Counted from the stretch's first letter, positions 1 to 12,062 are shown. The stretch: DNA of 64,000 bases from Selaginella tamariscina (GCA_003024785.1 PUQB01000023.1:375274-439273); one strand, 5' to 3'. The notes: generated by a model not told the origin, from the sequence alone. Numbers and translations: made by a program.

Positions 1-147
1 TTATTTATATTGTGATCCACTCATCGGTGTGTATGTGTGTGCATATGTGTTTCTATGGGTGCTTTTAATGCGTGTGCATGTATATGTAAATTTTTTATTG
101 TGTCTATATATGTGTACAAAAGAAACATTGAAATAAATGAAAATAAT
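1..147. repeat. direct repeat, copy 1 (about 147 bp)
   Basis: This stretch recurs at 409-556 in the same orientation with only a few differences, starting with TTATTTATATTGTGATCCAC and running through a TG-rich core to AAACATTGAAATAAAT. The two copies are separated by AT-rich DNA with short CCCTAAA-like tracts. No coding potential is visible. Confidence 0.85.
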
Positions 148-408
148 TAAATTCATGCACATTTTAACAAATATTTAATATACATTTACTTTTAACCTTA
201 AACATAAATTTATACACTCAACTTGGTTTAGAGTTTAAACCCTAAACACTAAGTCTCACAATTAATGTTTTTAACACGTGTGTTGAGTCTATAAATAGTT
301 CGTGTGTGTATATGTAAGCCCCATTGTAGAGTGTGTGTAACGATAAATGCTTAATTTGGGTTTAAACCGTAAACCCTAAACACAAAGCTAGATGCTAGAC
401 CCCTAACA

Positions 409-556
409 TTATTTATATTATGATCCACTCATCGGTGTGTATGTGTGTGCATATGTGTTTCTATGGGTGCTTTTAATGCGTGTGCATGTATATGTAAATT
501 TTTTATTGTGTCTATATATGTGTACAAAAGAAACATTGAAATAAATTGAAAATAAT
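409..556. repeat. direct repeat, copy 2
   Basis: Second copy of the repeat at 1-147, offset by 408 bases, with one substitution near the start and a one-base insertion near the end. The 148-408 spacer and the 557-900 flank are AT-rich. They hold a few isolated CCCTAAA/TTTAGGG units (near 238, 371, 754) that are not in tandem, so this is not a telomere. Confidence 0.85.
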
Positions 557-1727
557 AGTAATATACACACAATTAATATATTTTAAATGATACGTGAAAA
601 CTTAACACACTCACAGACACACATATGTTAAACCCTTGCATGATTGTGTGTATGTGATACACCCACACACTTACACACAAACACAATAAACTTATTGATA
701 ATATAATGAAAGAATATTTATTTAGGGTTAATATATATATTATTGATTCTAGGGTTTAGGGTATATTCTTAGGGTTTCAAGGCGGCGGAGGAGAAAGGCA
801 GCGAAAGATTTGAGAGCGACAGCACCACATATTCATAAATCCATTCTCACAAGAAGGCTAAAAGGCGTAGTGGTGTAAGAAGGCACGGTGATGCAAATAG
901 GGTTTAAAGGCGGCGGTGCAGCAAGGTTAAATCTCTCTCTCACACGCACACTCCTGTATATACATATACATATATATATGTGTGTGTGTGCATCTGTATT
1001 ATTTAATTTATTTATTTATCTCTTGCACACACACACACCTGTACATACATATACAATATCTATATATTATAATTTATTTATCTATCTCTTGCACACACAC
1101 ACATGTATATATATACATATATATATGTGTGTGTGTGTGTGTCTATATACTATATTTTATTTATCCATCTTTCACACACACGCACACTCCTATATATACA
1201 TAAACATATATATGTGTGTGTATCTGTAGAATTTAATTTATTTATTTATCTCTCACACACGCACACTCTTATATATACATATACAAATATATATGTGTGT
1301 TTATCTGTATAATATATATATATATATCTCGCACACACACACTACCGTATATACATATACATATATATTTGTGTGTGTATGTATACTATCTGTAAAATTT
1401 AATTTATTTATGTATCTCTCGCACAGACACACAACACACATGTATATACATATATATATGTGTGTATCTGTATAATATAATTTATTTATTTATTTCTTAC
1501 ACACACACAAACCATATGTGTATTACCTGTGTATTTGTATATATATATATATAATATATATATAATTACTTTATCTCTCTCTTGAATGTATATGTATGTG
1601 TATATTTTATATATGTAATTTCTTTATCTCTCTCTCACACACACAATTGTATGTATATATACATGTTTATATGTATTTTATAATTTTTTGATATTTTTTT
1701 TATTTATCACACACACATGCTTTAAAT

Positions 1728-1811
1728 GGTGGCGCCACCTTTTTAGGAGCCCTAAAAGGAGTGGCCGGATTAATCCGGCCACCCTTCTGGTGGCGGGATT
1801 AATCCCGCCAC
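1728..1811. repeat. palindrome cluster 1 (GGATTAATCC core)
   Basis: Perfect palindromes sit back to back: GGTGGCGCCACC at 1728-1739, a near-palindromic TTTTAGG-AGC-CCTAAAA at 1741-1757, a 22-bp palindrome with GTGGCC arms around GGATTAATCC at 1761-1782, and a 22-bp palindrome with GTGGCGG arms around GATTAATC at 1790-1811. They are GC-rich islands inside very AT-rich DNA. Confidence 0.9.
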
Positions 1812-2387
1812 ACTCTATATATATATATATATACAAATATATATGTGTGTTTATCTGTATAAATATATATATATATATATATATATTTCGCACACACACA
1901 CTCCTGTATATACATATACGTATAATTTGTGTGTGTATGTATACTATCTGTATAATTTAATTTATTTATGTATCTCTCGCATAGACACACACACACATGT
2001 ATATACATATATATATGTGTGTGTATTTGTATAATATAATTTATTTTTTTATTTCTTACACACACACAAACTGTATGTGTATGTACCTGTGTATTTGTAT
2101 ATATATAATTACTTTATCTATCTCTTGAATGTATGTGTATGTACCTGTGTATTTGTATATATATATAATACTTTATCTATCTCTTGAATGTATGTGTATG
2201 TACCTGTGTATTTGTATATATATATAATTACTTTATCTATCTCTTGAATGTATATGTATGTATGTATTTGTATATATGTAATTTTTTATCTCTCTCTCAC
2301 ACACACAATTGTATGTATATATACATGTTTATATATATTTTATAAGTTTTTTGTATTTTTTATTTATCATACACACACATGCTTGAA

Positions 2388-2651
2388 ATGGTGGCCGCCA
2401 CCTTTCTAGGAGCCCTAAAAGGAGTGGCCGGATTAATCCGGCCACCCTTATGGTGGCGGGATTAATCCCGCCACCATTTCAAGGTCTCCTAGAAAGGAGT
2501 GGCGGGATTAATCCGCCACCATTTTTAGGAGCCCTAAAAGGAGTGGCCGGATTAATCCGGCCACCCTTCTGGTGGCGGGATTAATCCCGCCACCATTTCA
2601 ATAACACCTTTTTAGGAGGCCTTAAAATGGTGGCGGGATTAATCCTGCCAC
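2388..2651. repeat. palindrome cluster 2 (GGATTAATCC core)
   Basis: Expanded version of the cluster at 1728-1811, with at least six palindromes at about 2424-2445, 2452-2475, 2498-2519, 2543-2564, 2571-2592 and 2630-2651. They alternate between GTGGCCGG and GTGGCGGG arms and are separated by AGGAGCCCTAAAAGGA-type linkers. Some copies carry single mismatches. Confidence 0.9.
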
Positions 2652-2966
2652 ACTCTTGTATATACATATACAAATATATATGTGTGTTTATTATATAAAT
2701 AATATATTTATCTATCTCTCTCTCTCACACACACTCCTGTATATACATATACATATATATGTGTGTGTATGTGTGTATATATGTATAATATAATTTATTT
2801 ATTTATTTCTTACACACACACCTGTATTTATATGTACATGTGTATCTGTATATTATAATTCATTTATCTCTCTCTCACACACATGTATTTATATATATGT
2901 ATGTATATGTATATTATAATTTCTATATATCTTTTTCTCACACATAAATTCAAGAGGCAGGGAAGC

Positions 2967-3033
2967 GGTGGCGGGATTAATCCTGCCACCCCTTCCCTAT
3001 CTTTAGAAATGGTGGGCGAGATTAATCCCGCCA
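2967..3033. repeat. palindrome cluster 3, degenerate
   Basis: Two further copies of the GTGGCGGGATTAATC palindrome (about 2967-2988 and 3011-3033), each with mismatched arms. They close the CA/TG array region. Confidence 0.8.
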
Positions 3034-3049
3034 CCCTGTATTGAAGAAG

Positions 3050-4440
3050 AACACAATGATATTATTTGGGAGATTAAGAGGGTAGCTCGGTCCTAAGTTC
3101 TTTACTGATCATGTTCAATTTGCCTAGGAATCTTCGGAGGGTGGAAGAATGTGTTAGAACACTAGAACAGTTGCAGTTGGGCTCACGCATCTTGATTCTG
3201 ACCATAAAAGAAAGTTTTATGGCGTTCTATCAACTGCACCCATGCTGCGATAAGCCACAAGGAAATGATGCTAAATGACAGGATTTACGAGTGTTAGCGT
3301 TAACCCTAACTTCAACTATAGGCCACTCAACTAGGAATGTGTAGTTGATCTCATGGAGAAGATGAAGGACGACAATTCGACAAGATTGGCTTTTTTAGCT
3401 ATGCCGAATCTCATAACTGAGCAGTACCATAAGTTATCTGCAGAGCGGGATGCTGCAGACACCAACCACTACAATAGCAAAATATAGGAGAAGTTCAAAC
3501 ACAAGCGATCCATGTGATAACTCTTGGGCAGCTATAAAGAGCTACTGCAAGGAGAAAACAAAGTGTGGAATACCAGGTAAGAAAAATTCTTAGCAGGATT
3601 TATCTTGCCAGTATATTAATTTTTTAATTATTCCATTTGTAGAGAGCTGAAGAAATTGCAGCAGTTGATTTTGCCTAGGTGGGCATGAAGAAAACATCTT
3701 TCATATGATGCTGATTTCTTGCCCCAAGGACAAGGTCTTTGCAAATGGGTGGGAATCATGGCATCGTTCGCAAAAGGAATACTAAAGAAAAAGCAAACAA
3801 GTGAAGCCTTCGGAGAAGTCTGCAAAAAAACCTAGTAAGACGCCCAAGGCTAAGTCTGTCCAACCTACGAAGGATGTAACAACGACTTCAAGCTCACATG
3901 GTTGAAGCTTCTGAACAAACTACAGTGGAGGAGATGGATGTGTTAGCTAATTTGGTGGCTGATGGCAAACTACATTTAACAACAGCAGCCCACCTCTCCT
4001 TTTCATCTCAAGGCAATGGAGTTAAAAACGATCAGACACTTTAAGGAGTGGTTAGAAATACACTGCCATAAACTGGGTTGGACCTCGACTCTAGCATATG
4101 AGAAGGTCAACAAATATTTGTAGGTGACAAACGATGATATGTTTGTCCAATGGGTAAACCAATTGGAAAATTGGGCAAGAATCTATTGCATGTCAACGCG
4201 AGAAAGAAGAACATCACCATAACGCCTTCTTATGGCAGTCCTTTAACAGCGGAGAACCGAGTTGAACACTACGAATCATGACAAGCTTACAAAGACTTTA
4301 TGGAGTAACATCACTACCTGCAGAAAACTGTTCTAAAAAATCCTTCTTTAGAAAAGGCGCTAGAAGATTTGGTGAAGAAGCTTAGCTGTGCAAGCATATA
4401 AAGAAGGTATTTATTATTGAATTCTTGCACACTTACCTGA
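3050..4440 (+). pseudogene. decayed coding remnant, unidentified
   Basis: This stretch has a more balanced base composition than its flanks. On the plus strand it holds broken stretches of protein-like sequence, for example a Lys/Pro-rich segment reading KPSKTPKAKSVQPTKDV near 3831 and a helical segment LEKALEDLVKKLS near 4350. Many stops and frame changes interrupt it and no family could be recognised. It could be an old transposon-derived gene. It lies directly upstream of the dispersed repeat starting near 4440. Confidence 0.35.
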
Positions 4441-5410
4441 TATCAGAAAGTAACAGCGAAGATGAATTATTAATGAGTTATTAAAGTAATAAATAGTTGT
4501 GAATGAGTGTAACATAAGACATTTTTGTATATTTCATGTATATTTGTACATAAAATAAATTCTCAAGGACTAATGAAGCTTTTAGTTCAAACATGGGTCA
4601 CACATTAACAAAGTAAATAATATATATTGGTAATTATAAGGCTAGCTAACAATTATTTTACAGATGTAATAAGGTGACTGGTTACTTAGATCTATATAAG
4701 CATGTGGTCGACATAGAAGCAAGTAGTGATGTGGAAGTGCAAACCACACACTTTGTTGGACAAAAAAACAAAAACCTAAATCATACTTTGATTGTTGCAA
4801 GGATCTTAAAAACTAATGATCGTCCTTATTACTCCAGATGTGTCATATAATCAACCTATTTGGAGGTCGAATTATCGACATATCTGAAGTCATAACAAAA
4901 AACGTTGATAAAGTCATGATTAACAAAACTGCAAGAGAATGTATGTTTTATGAAGCTTAAAGCAATTACAAAATTATAAAATATCATATATTTAATATTC
5001 ATAATTATTATAAACTCTTTAATAATAATACCAAATTGTTTACTTAACTATATAAATTTATAAAAAGATATGGAAGATTAACTATATTATTATAGGATTT
5101 TGTATATTATATATATATATTACTAGTACAAATTTTTAATTAATAATGTTATATTTAAATATTAATATTTTAATAACAACATCAATATTTATATAATGTA
5201 CCTCTTATGCTCTTCCTTAATTTTTATATTAGGCCATACAATCTAAATATAATATATTTATAATTTAATACTTTTACTTTTATAATGTTATTAATTTTTG
5301 TTCAATGAACGCTATAATTTATTAAAGGTCGATTAGAAAATAGAATATTCTAAAGAATATTCTATTTTCAAACATTTATTCTAAAGAATATTCCTTTAAT
5401 ATTAGAAAAT
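4440..5410 (+). repeat. dispersed repeat, copy 1
   Basis: Matches 6540-7510 in the same orientation and, for its first 260 bases or so, the reverse complement of about 63630-63910. A protein-like stretch (YKHVVDIEASSDVEVQT) is shared by copies 1 and 2 near 4700. The copy ends in self-complementary AGAATATTCT units at 5340-5400. Copy 3 is linked to an FCP1-like phosphatase remnant, so this repeat probably carries pieces of that gene family. Confidence 0.7.
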
Positions 5411-6020
5411 GCTAATTAAATAGCTAAAATTGCTAATTATTAGGAAATGGAACTATAGCCATGCCCATTTTAGTTACAACATGCATTATAATCAATTTAA
5501 TTTTGAATTAAATTGATTATAGAATGTGTGTGTGGGGAGAGTCCCTAACGTAACACAACCCTAATCTCCATAGGTTGATTGTGAATCTCATGCTGTTTTA
5601 ATTGTAAATATTGTAATTTGCAATGGTAACTATCTAATTGTGAATATTTCATACGGGTCAATTATGAATTTTGCAATAAATAATTATGTTACTCACCAAA
5701 AAATAATTATGAATTTCATAAAGTTGTAATTGTGAATGTCAAAATTTAGTTATGAATTTATGATAACTAATTATGAACATAATTATTTAATTATGAATGT
5801 TTCATATAGTTCAATTACGAGTTGACATAAATAAATGTGTCCATCCACATAATTGTGAATTGGTAAACATATTAATTATGAACAAGAAAGACTGATAATT
5901 ATGAATGTCAACGATATGTTTTCATTTTGAAAATTATATAACAAAATTGTACAATTCCTATACTAATGCTGTATTAACGGCATTTACAGAATATTCTACT
6001 TCAAGTTAGGGTTTCATTTT
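5411..6020. other. AT-rich spacer with an AATTATGAAT array
   Basis: From about 5580 to 5930 the sequence AATTATGAAT (or AATTGTGAAT) recurs irregularly more than ten times as a degenerate short tandem array. No coding sequence or RNA gene is visible. Confidence 0.6.
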
Positions 6021-6040
6021 ATTCCTTTGTCATCAAGATG

Positions 6041-6094
6041 AGTGTTGCTAAGGATGTGGAGCATGATTTAGAAACCATTGAATCTGGAGAGGTA
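6041..6094 (+). pseudogene. possible isolated first exon
   Basis: An ATG opens a short frame (MSVAKDVEHDLETIESGE) that runs to a GTACTT donor-like site, preceded by a TTAGGGTTTC leader. No convincing downstream exon was found; the next coding-like DNA is dispersed-repeat copy 2 near 6540. It may be the 5' exon of the decayed gene carried by that repeat. Weak evidence. Confidence 0.25.
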
Positions 6095-6539
6095 CTTTTG
6101 CTTGCATGATTGAATAGTTTCTTGAAGTTTAAAAAGCCGTTTGATTATTTTTAATCTACTTTGATTGTTTCTCATATTCTTGAAGATTAGGGTTTTAGGT
6201 ATTAATTCATGAGGCTTCCATTGCATGGCCATTGCGAATAATTGTGTTAACTGATTATTGTGCATCGTTGTGAGATGTGAGGCATTAGAATAATTGTGTT
6301 GTGTGTTGTATAACAAGACGATAATGTTGAAATCCTCAAAGAGGGAGTTATATGGAAATGTGGTTTTGTTAATGGCACATATGTCTATTAATGTTGCAAC
6401 AAAAAACTCTTTCGACAAAAGATCATATTCAATACTCATCACTAAAAATACAAAAGCCACTTCTTCCAAAAGAATAACTAGACCCTATTCCATTTAGTGC
6501 CAACTAAAGAAATAAGAGTTTATTATTGATGGCATTAAA

Positions 6540-7510
6540 AAGTATGTGACACAAAAAGATCTGATAAAGCAACTGGTTATTCAAAACTATATAAGCATGT
6601 GGTCAATTATTAGGAAATTGTTATTCGAGAATTAGAAGGGCATGTTGTTACACATATATAATTACAACACCTTTTTTGGCTTAAAACAAGGTGGCAGGAA
6701 GAGATTCAAACTACATTAATAAGTGCAAATGACATAAAAGTCAATAGTGATGTGGAAGTGCAAACCCTACACTTTGTTAAACAAAAGAATTAAAAACCTA
6801 AACCATGCTTTGATTGTTGTAAAGATTTTCAAAAACTAAAGATCGTCTGTCATTCTCTAGATGTGTCATATAATTAGCTTATTTGGATGGGTCAAATTAT
6901 TGACACACTTGAAGTCGTTACAACACAACAGTATGATAAAGATTACATAGTTCAAACTGCAAAAAAAATAACATGAGAAGAAAAGAGAAAGGTACAATGT
7001 ATGCTTGGTCTCCAATTAAAAAGATCTAATATGTTTTATAAATGTTAAATCCATTTAATATGACTGGATACCAAGAAGCATTTATAAAATCACAATCAAC
7101 AAACTACAAGAATAGTATTAAATTGTATCCTTAACTATATAAACTAGATTGACCATATAGAATTTTGTATATATATACTATTACTGTTACAAATTTTTAT
7201 TGATGTTTATTTAAATATTAATATTTTAAATAACGACATATATATTTATATAATGTACCTCTCATGCTCTTTAATAACTTTAATATTAGGCCCATACAAT
7301 TTTAAATATAATATATTGTATAATTTAATACCTTCTACTTTTATAATATTATGAATTTTTTGTCCACCAATATTATAACTTATTAAAGGGTCAATTACAA
7401 AACTAGAATGTTTTAAAGAATATTCTATGTTTAAACATACATTATAAAGAATATTCTTTTTTAATTATTCTAAAGAATATTTCTTTAATATTAAAAAATA
7501 CTAATTAAAT
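6540..7510 (+). repeat. dispersed repeat, copy 2
   Basis: Homologous to 4665-5410 (shared GATGTGGAAGTGCAAACC near 6750 and the AATGTACCTCT block near 7250), with an extra insertion of about 100 bases near 6640. It ends in AGAATATTCT palindromes at 7405-7500. Reading frames are broken; this is a decayed copy. Confidence 0.7.
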
Positions 7511-7539
7511 AACCATAAACATTCTCAGTTATGTTCTTT

Positions 7540-8174
7540 TATAGGTTTACCCATGCCTAGTAACTTAGTTATTATTCTTAACATGTTTTTATTCTCAAGT
7601 TGGACCCTTAATCCAATTATTATTTTTAATTATGAATTTATTCCTAAATTACACCCTTAACCTAGTTGTTATCCTTAACTTGGTGAATTTGCTTAATTAT
7701 TTAATGACTCTTAACCCAATTGTTATTCTTAATTTTTTGAGTTTATTCTTAAAATCCTAAATTTACTCATATTTTTGCTTAGCTATTTAATTATGCTTTT
7801 ATCTTTAACATAGTGAGTTTATTCCTAAGTTGGACCCTTAACCCCATTATTAACCTGATAAGTTTATCCTTGAGTAACTTACTTATTATTCTTAACCTGG
7901 TGATTTTATCCTTAATTTAATTATTATTCTTCATATGTGAGTTTATCCCTAAGTTACCTTCTAGGTTTACTCATGCATGAGCTTACCTATTTAATAACCC
8001 TTAACCTAGTTATTATTCTTAACATAGTGATTTTATTCTTAAGCTAGATCCTTAATCTAGTTATTATTCTTAGCTGAGTTTTTGGGTTGATGACCCTTAA
8101 CCCAATTATATGGGTTTACCCTTAGAACTTAATTATTATCCTTAACATTGTGAGTTTATTTTTAAACTGAAGCC
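7540..8174. repeat. degenerate CTTAACC / TTATTCTTAA array
   Basis: Irregular tandem array of a unit close to CCTTAACCCAATTATTATTCTTAACATAGTGAGTTTATTCTTAAG. It resumes at 8907-9010 after the MITE, which therefore inserted into it. No genes. Confidence 0.75.
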
Positions 8175-8177
8175 TTA

Positions 8178-8903
8178 GGGCCGATTCACACCACACATTA
8201 AGTTGTGAACATTACATTAGCTGTTATTAGCTTAATGTTATTAGTTAATATCATTGATTTTCACACCAACATTAGTTAATCACAACATTAAAAATTTTTA
8301 GTTAATGTAACCTAACTTAATTTAATGTAATGTAAATGACTTCACATCATATTACATTAGAGTTATTAACATATATGTGTTTTCACATATGTTTTACATT
8401 AACTTTATATTAAAAGCTCAATTTATTATGTTTAAATATTAAATATTATTTTAGGTTCCGCAAATTTTGAATTTTTCTTTAGTTTCCACATACATATGCA
8501 CACACACAAATTGAGATTTAAAATAATATTTAATATTTAAAAACCTTAATTTAAAGAATTAATTTAATTTAAAATTTTAATTTAAATATATACTCACCTA
8601 TCTACAATGTGGGAGGAGCATTTGGATCTCTTGCCGTTTCCACGCCCTAATATAAACCCTAAACCTTTGGCATTAAGTTAATGCCAAGAAATCTTGGCAT
8701 TAAGTTAATATTAAATTTTATAAAGAAAACATTAGCTAGACATTATCTTTTAATTTAATGTTTGACTAGTGTGAATAGATTTGCATTAACAAATGACATT
8801 ACATTATCTTTTCAAAATTTAATGTAATGTTTAGGCTGGTGTAAAAACAATTACATTAAATTTAACTAATGTTCATAAGTTAATGTGTGGTGTGAATCGG
8901 CCC
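8178..8903. mobile_element. Tourist/PIF-Harbinger-like MITE, 726 bp
   Basis: The ends form a perfect 24-bp terminal inverted repeat beginning GGGCCGATTCACACCACA, and imperfect complementarity continues for about another 12 bases. The element is flanked by a TTA target duplication (8175-8177 and 8904-8906), the size and sequence typical of PIF/Harbinger transposons. The interior is AT-rich, non-coding and full of short subterminal ACATTA/TTAATGT repeats, as in non-autonomous elements. It sits inside a simple array whose two halves rejoin if it is removed, which supports the boundaries. Confidence 0.92.
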
Positions 8904-8906
8904 TTA

Positions 8907-9617
8907 GCCTAATTGTTATACTTAACTGACGCTTAACCTAACTCTTATCCTTAACATGATGAGTTTATCCCTAAGCTATACCCTTAATCTATCTTAACCT
9001 CGTGAATTTAAGATATTAGATTAAGTTTAGGATAACATGTGGATGGAATTTAAAATAATCATCACATGGAATTTAAGTGGGCATTGACGACATACACAAG
9101 GACAAACAGAATAAACTTATTATATAAGATTATTAGTTATTAAGGTAACATTGCAAATGCTAAACATGAATAACAAAATTAGTGTTAAACTTTTTTAACT
9201 TGAATGTAATAATGTAATTATTAAGTATGAATTTGTAAAAAATAAGTATGTAATGTTTTTAATTTCAAACATATTTAAGTACATAATTGCTATTGTTATT
9301 TTTTATCATTATGCTTGACAAAAGACTGTAAATATTTTATTAATAAAAATGTGGCATGTGAATGAAGGAATGAAGGCCGATATGAAAAGCCACCTCTTCT
9401 TTTATTTAAACATAATTTATCATAAAATTAATTTAATAACTAAATAAATTTATTAATTTACTTTATAGCTTTTAAGTTATACAATATAAATGAATACATC
9501 AAATATTAAACATAAAAAATCTTTTATGTATATGGTATTATATGAAATTTCAGGTGTATAATGTTGGGATGAGTTATCCATTTTAGAGGAAGTGTATGTT
9601 TTTATAGCGAATGAGTA
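8907..9617. other. AT-rich intergenic DNA
   Basis: After the remainder of the CTTAACC array (to about 9010) this is plain AT-rich DNA up to the left LTR of element A. I see no supported gene or RNA. Confidence 0.6.
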
Positions 9618-10289
9618 TGGTTGACCACCATCAAACTGCCAGCCGGCACGAATGAGCAACGGGACGGAGCAGTCAAGCGGGGAAGGTACAACATGTACTG
9701 ACCGATAACGACAGTTGTCAGGTGGCGCTTAACCCAGGCATAAATTCGATCGTCCGGATCAACTACCAAGATACTCGGAAGGGAGGCGCTTAAATGCTCA
9801 TGCAGGATGGTGTCACAAGGCGGCAGACCAATGAGAGAGTGTCACCTGGAACTAGGGTCTAGCACTGGCCGACCACTATATAAGCAGGAAGGCTGGTAAT
9901 GGGTCGAGGTCCTTCTAGTCAGTATTCTTAGTTGTATCTTTCTCCACCTTCTCTGGGGCCACACTGTATTTGGCTAGGCAATATATGTATATCTCTAGAT
10001 TCCTTCTGTCCCCCATCTCTTCCGATTACTCTCCTCTTGCTCTACTCCCAGCCCAAAGCGATACCATCAAGGGGGCAACAACACTGCACATAGTGGAACT
10101 CCTACACACCTGTACATGGGCCCTCGTGGTGTCTGGGTAGAAGCCATCATAGCACCTCCCAGTGCTCCTGAGGCAAAGGCCGGCTCACTACCATGGACCC
10201 TCATGACTGGACGCTGGTAATAGTGTCTTTGCGACCATCAAGGCTTTATAAGTCACCCCACATCTGGCATGTGGAGTCCCCAACGACCA
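9618..10289 (+). mobile_element. element A, left LTR
   Basis: This LTR starts TGGTTGACCACC and ends GACCA, so TGGT/ACCA form its inverted ends. It matches 29161-29854 and 33550-34156 along its length. A TATA box (CTATATAAG near 9878) sits where a U3 promoter is expected. The five bases outside the left end (GAGTA) and outside the right LTR (AAGTA) match at four of five positions, consistent with an aged target duplication. Confidence 0.88.
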
Positions 10290-10326
10290 TTTGTGATGAC
10301 CATAGAGGGATATTAATTACAAACGG

Positions 10327-10704
10327 ATGGAGTTCATAGTAGCAAGCAGAGTTGCAGCCTACAGACCGGAGAGCTAGTTTGAACAACTAAAGATCAGTGA
10401 GTACCAGTTGGCCAGGAGGATGTGTCGAGCGGGCCGAGATAGGTTAATGGAGGGCAGAGAGCCACCTCGATTGTCACAATCGGCCCTTGCCTCACCAATC
10501 CGAGGAAACAACACAAACACTACATGGATGAACCTCCGAGAAATGATAAACCCAGCACAACAGCATCAGAGACGGTCGCAAGCCACAGACGACGAAGAAA
10601 GGTATGAAGAACCCACAGCACATCCGGATGTCATTTCAAGTGTAGGAGCGTGCGGCAATGAACAGCACCTAGATGGGCGACCCCACCTGGCAATGACCTA
10701 CTAG
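10327..10704 (+). pseudogene. element A, 5' gag-like frame (broken)
   Basis: An open frame begins with ATG at 10327 (MEFIVASRVAAYRP), meets an in-frame TAG after 16 codons, then continues through an Arg/Gln-rich hydrophilic stretch to about 10704. Its position just inside the left LTR suggests the N-terminal gag region of element A, but no domain is recognisable. The frame is then cut by the solo LTR at 10844. Confidence 0.45.
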
Positions 10705-10843
10705 GACGGATGATAGGATGATGGAAGCCCTCCACCTCCTCTTGACGGTAGGTGAAAGTGACAGCTACAACGAGCCCCACACCGAAGAGCCGAACTCGTG
10801 TTTGATGAGTACCCCTGAGGGAGCAGAGTCTATGCAAGAAACC

Positions 10844-11848
10844 TGTCAAGCCACGATCCAGGAACAAGGGAGTGAGCAGGATTCTGAGAATAAGGAGGCT
10901 TGACTCAGGAGCAAGACAAGGAGCAAGATAGGAACTTGGAACTCAGGAGCAGAACAAAGAGCAAGACAAGGAGCAGGATAGGAACTTGGAACTCAGGAGC
11001 AAAACAAAGAGCAGGACAAGGAGTAGGATAGGAACCGGAGTAGGATAAGAACCGGAGCAAGATAGGAACCGGAGCAGGAACTCAGGAGTAGGACAAGGAG
11101 CAGGATAGGAACTGGAGCAGGATAACAGGACAAGGAGCAGGATAGGAACCGGAGCAGGATAGGAACCGGAGCAGGATAGCAAGACAAGAGCAGGATAAGA
11201 AATGGAGCAAAATAGCAGGACAAGGAGCAGGATAGGAAATGGAATAGGATAGTAAGATAAGGAGCTGGATAGGAACCGGAGCATGATAGCAAGACAAAGA
11301 GCAGGATAACAAGACAAGGAGCTGGATAGGAACTGGAGCAGGATAGCAGGACAAGGAGCTGGATAGGAACTGGAACAGGATAGCAGAATAGGGAGCAGGA
11401 TAGAACTAGGAACTTAGGAATCAGGAGTAGGACAAGATTCAAGAGCAAGACAAGAGCAAGATAGGAACCAGGAGCAAGACAGGAGCAGGAGGCAAGGAGC
11501 AAGACACGAACAAGACAAGAACAAGAATGATCGTAGAATGACTGGTGTTAATAGTAACTGATTGTACAACAATCAGGTCGGAGCTTTTATGCTCACAACT
11601 CCAAGCTAATCTGGTCATGAGTCTAATCTAGTCATGGGCTAAGAATAGTGACCCTTATCCTTTAGGCATATCCTGTAGCATATTCTATAGGCATATCCTG
11701 TAGGAATATCCTATAGGTATATCTTGTAGGAGTATCCTACAGGCATATCTGTAGGTATATCCTGTAACCCGTATCTTATATCCTGTATCCTGTATCCGGA
11801 ATCCTGCATCCTGTATCCTGTATCTAGAATCCTGTATCGGTTGTGACA
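10844..11848 (-). mobile_element. solo LTR of a B-type chromovirus
   Basis: A complete B-type LTR on the minus strand: plus-strand start TGTCAAGCCACGATCC, end GGTTGTGACA. No internal region adjoins it. Flanking pentamers AAACC and GAACC differ at one base, suggesting an aged target duplication and deletion of the body by LTR-LTR recombination. At 1005 bp it is longer than the 554-bp LTRs elsewhere because a (GGAGCAGGATAGGAACC)n tract at 10900-11480 has expanded. The proline/cysteine-rich frames seen here only read that tract. Confidence 0.85.
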
Positions 11849-12062
11849 GAACCCTAGGAGAGGGAAGGCCTGTGCTGGAGACAGGAATCTCGAGGCAGCA
11901 AAATTAGTGTGGATAGATGAGAGCCAAAGGTCCTGCATGGTCAACGCCATGAGGGACGCAAGGTAGGAAACCCAGGGCTGCCGTCATCCACCAGGGTAAG
12001 GCGGGTGAACCGTGGATGCCCATAAAGAGGGAGGAAGAGCCTTATCCGAAAAGCCCCCTTAG
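11849..12062 (+). mobile_element. element A internal fragment between two insertions
   Basis: About 210 bases of element A interior stranded between the solo LTR and chromovirus B1. The last five bases, CTTAG (12058-12062), are the left target duplication of B1. No recognisable domain. Confidence 0.6.

Larger units (their letters stand above)
900..2950. repeat. degenerate tandem array of CA / TA / TG blocks
   Basis: Units of roughly 75-120 bases repeat through this region. Each has a CA run, a TATACATATACATATATA stretch, a TG run, then TTTAATTTATTTATTTATCTCTC. The CA run followed by a TG run makes each unit self-complementary. Open frames here only read the simple repeat (Tyr-Ile-His-Thr) and are not genes. 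Confidence 0.9.

Noticed and set aside
200..790. CCCTAAA and TTTAGGG tracts suggesting a telomere
   Set aside because: Units are isolated and in mixed orientation; such short tracts are also scattered through the rest of the window.
888..2065. Several overlapping open frames in the CA/TG region
   Set aside because: They translate only simple repeats (Tyr-Ile-His-Thr and Cys-Val runs) on both strands, with no conserved domain.
10943..11502. Long Pro/Cys/Leu-rich minus-strand frames, repeated at 24025-24670 plus
   Set aside because: They read the minisatellite inside B-type LTRs; the three-frame openness comes from the repeat unit lacking stops.
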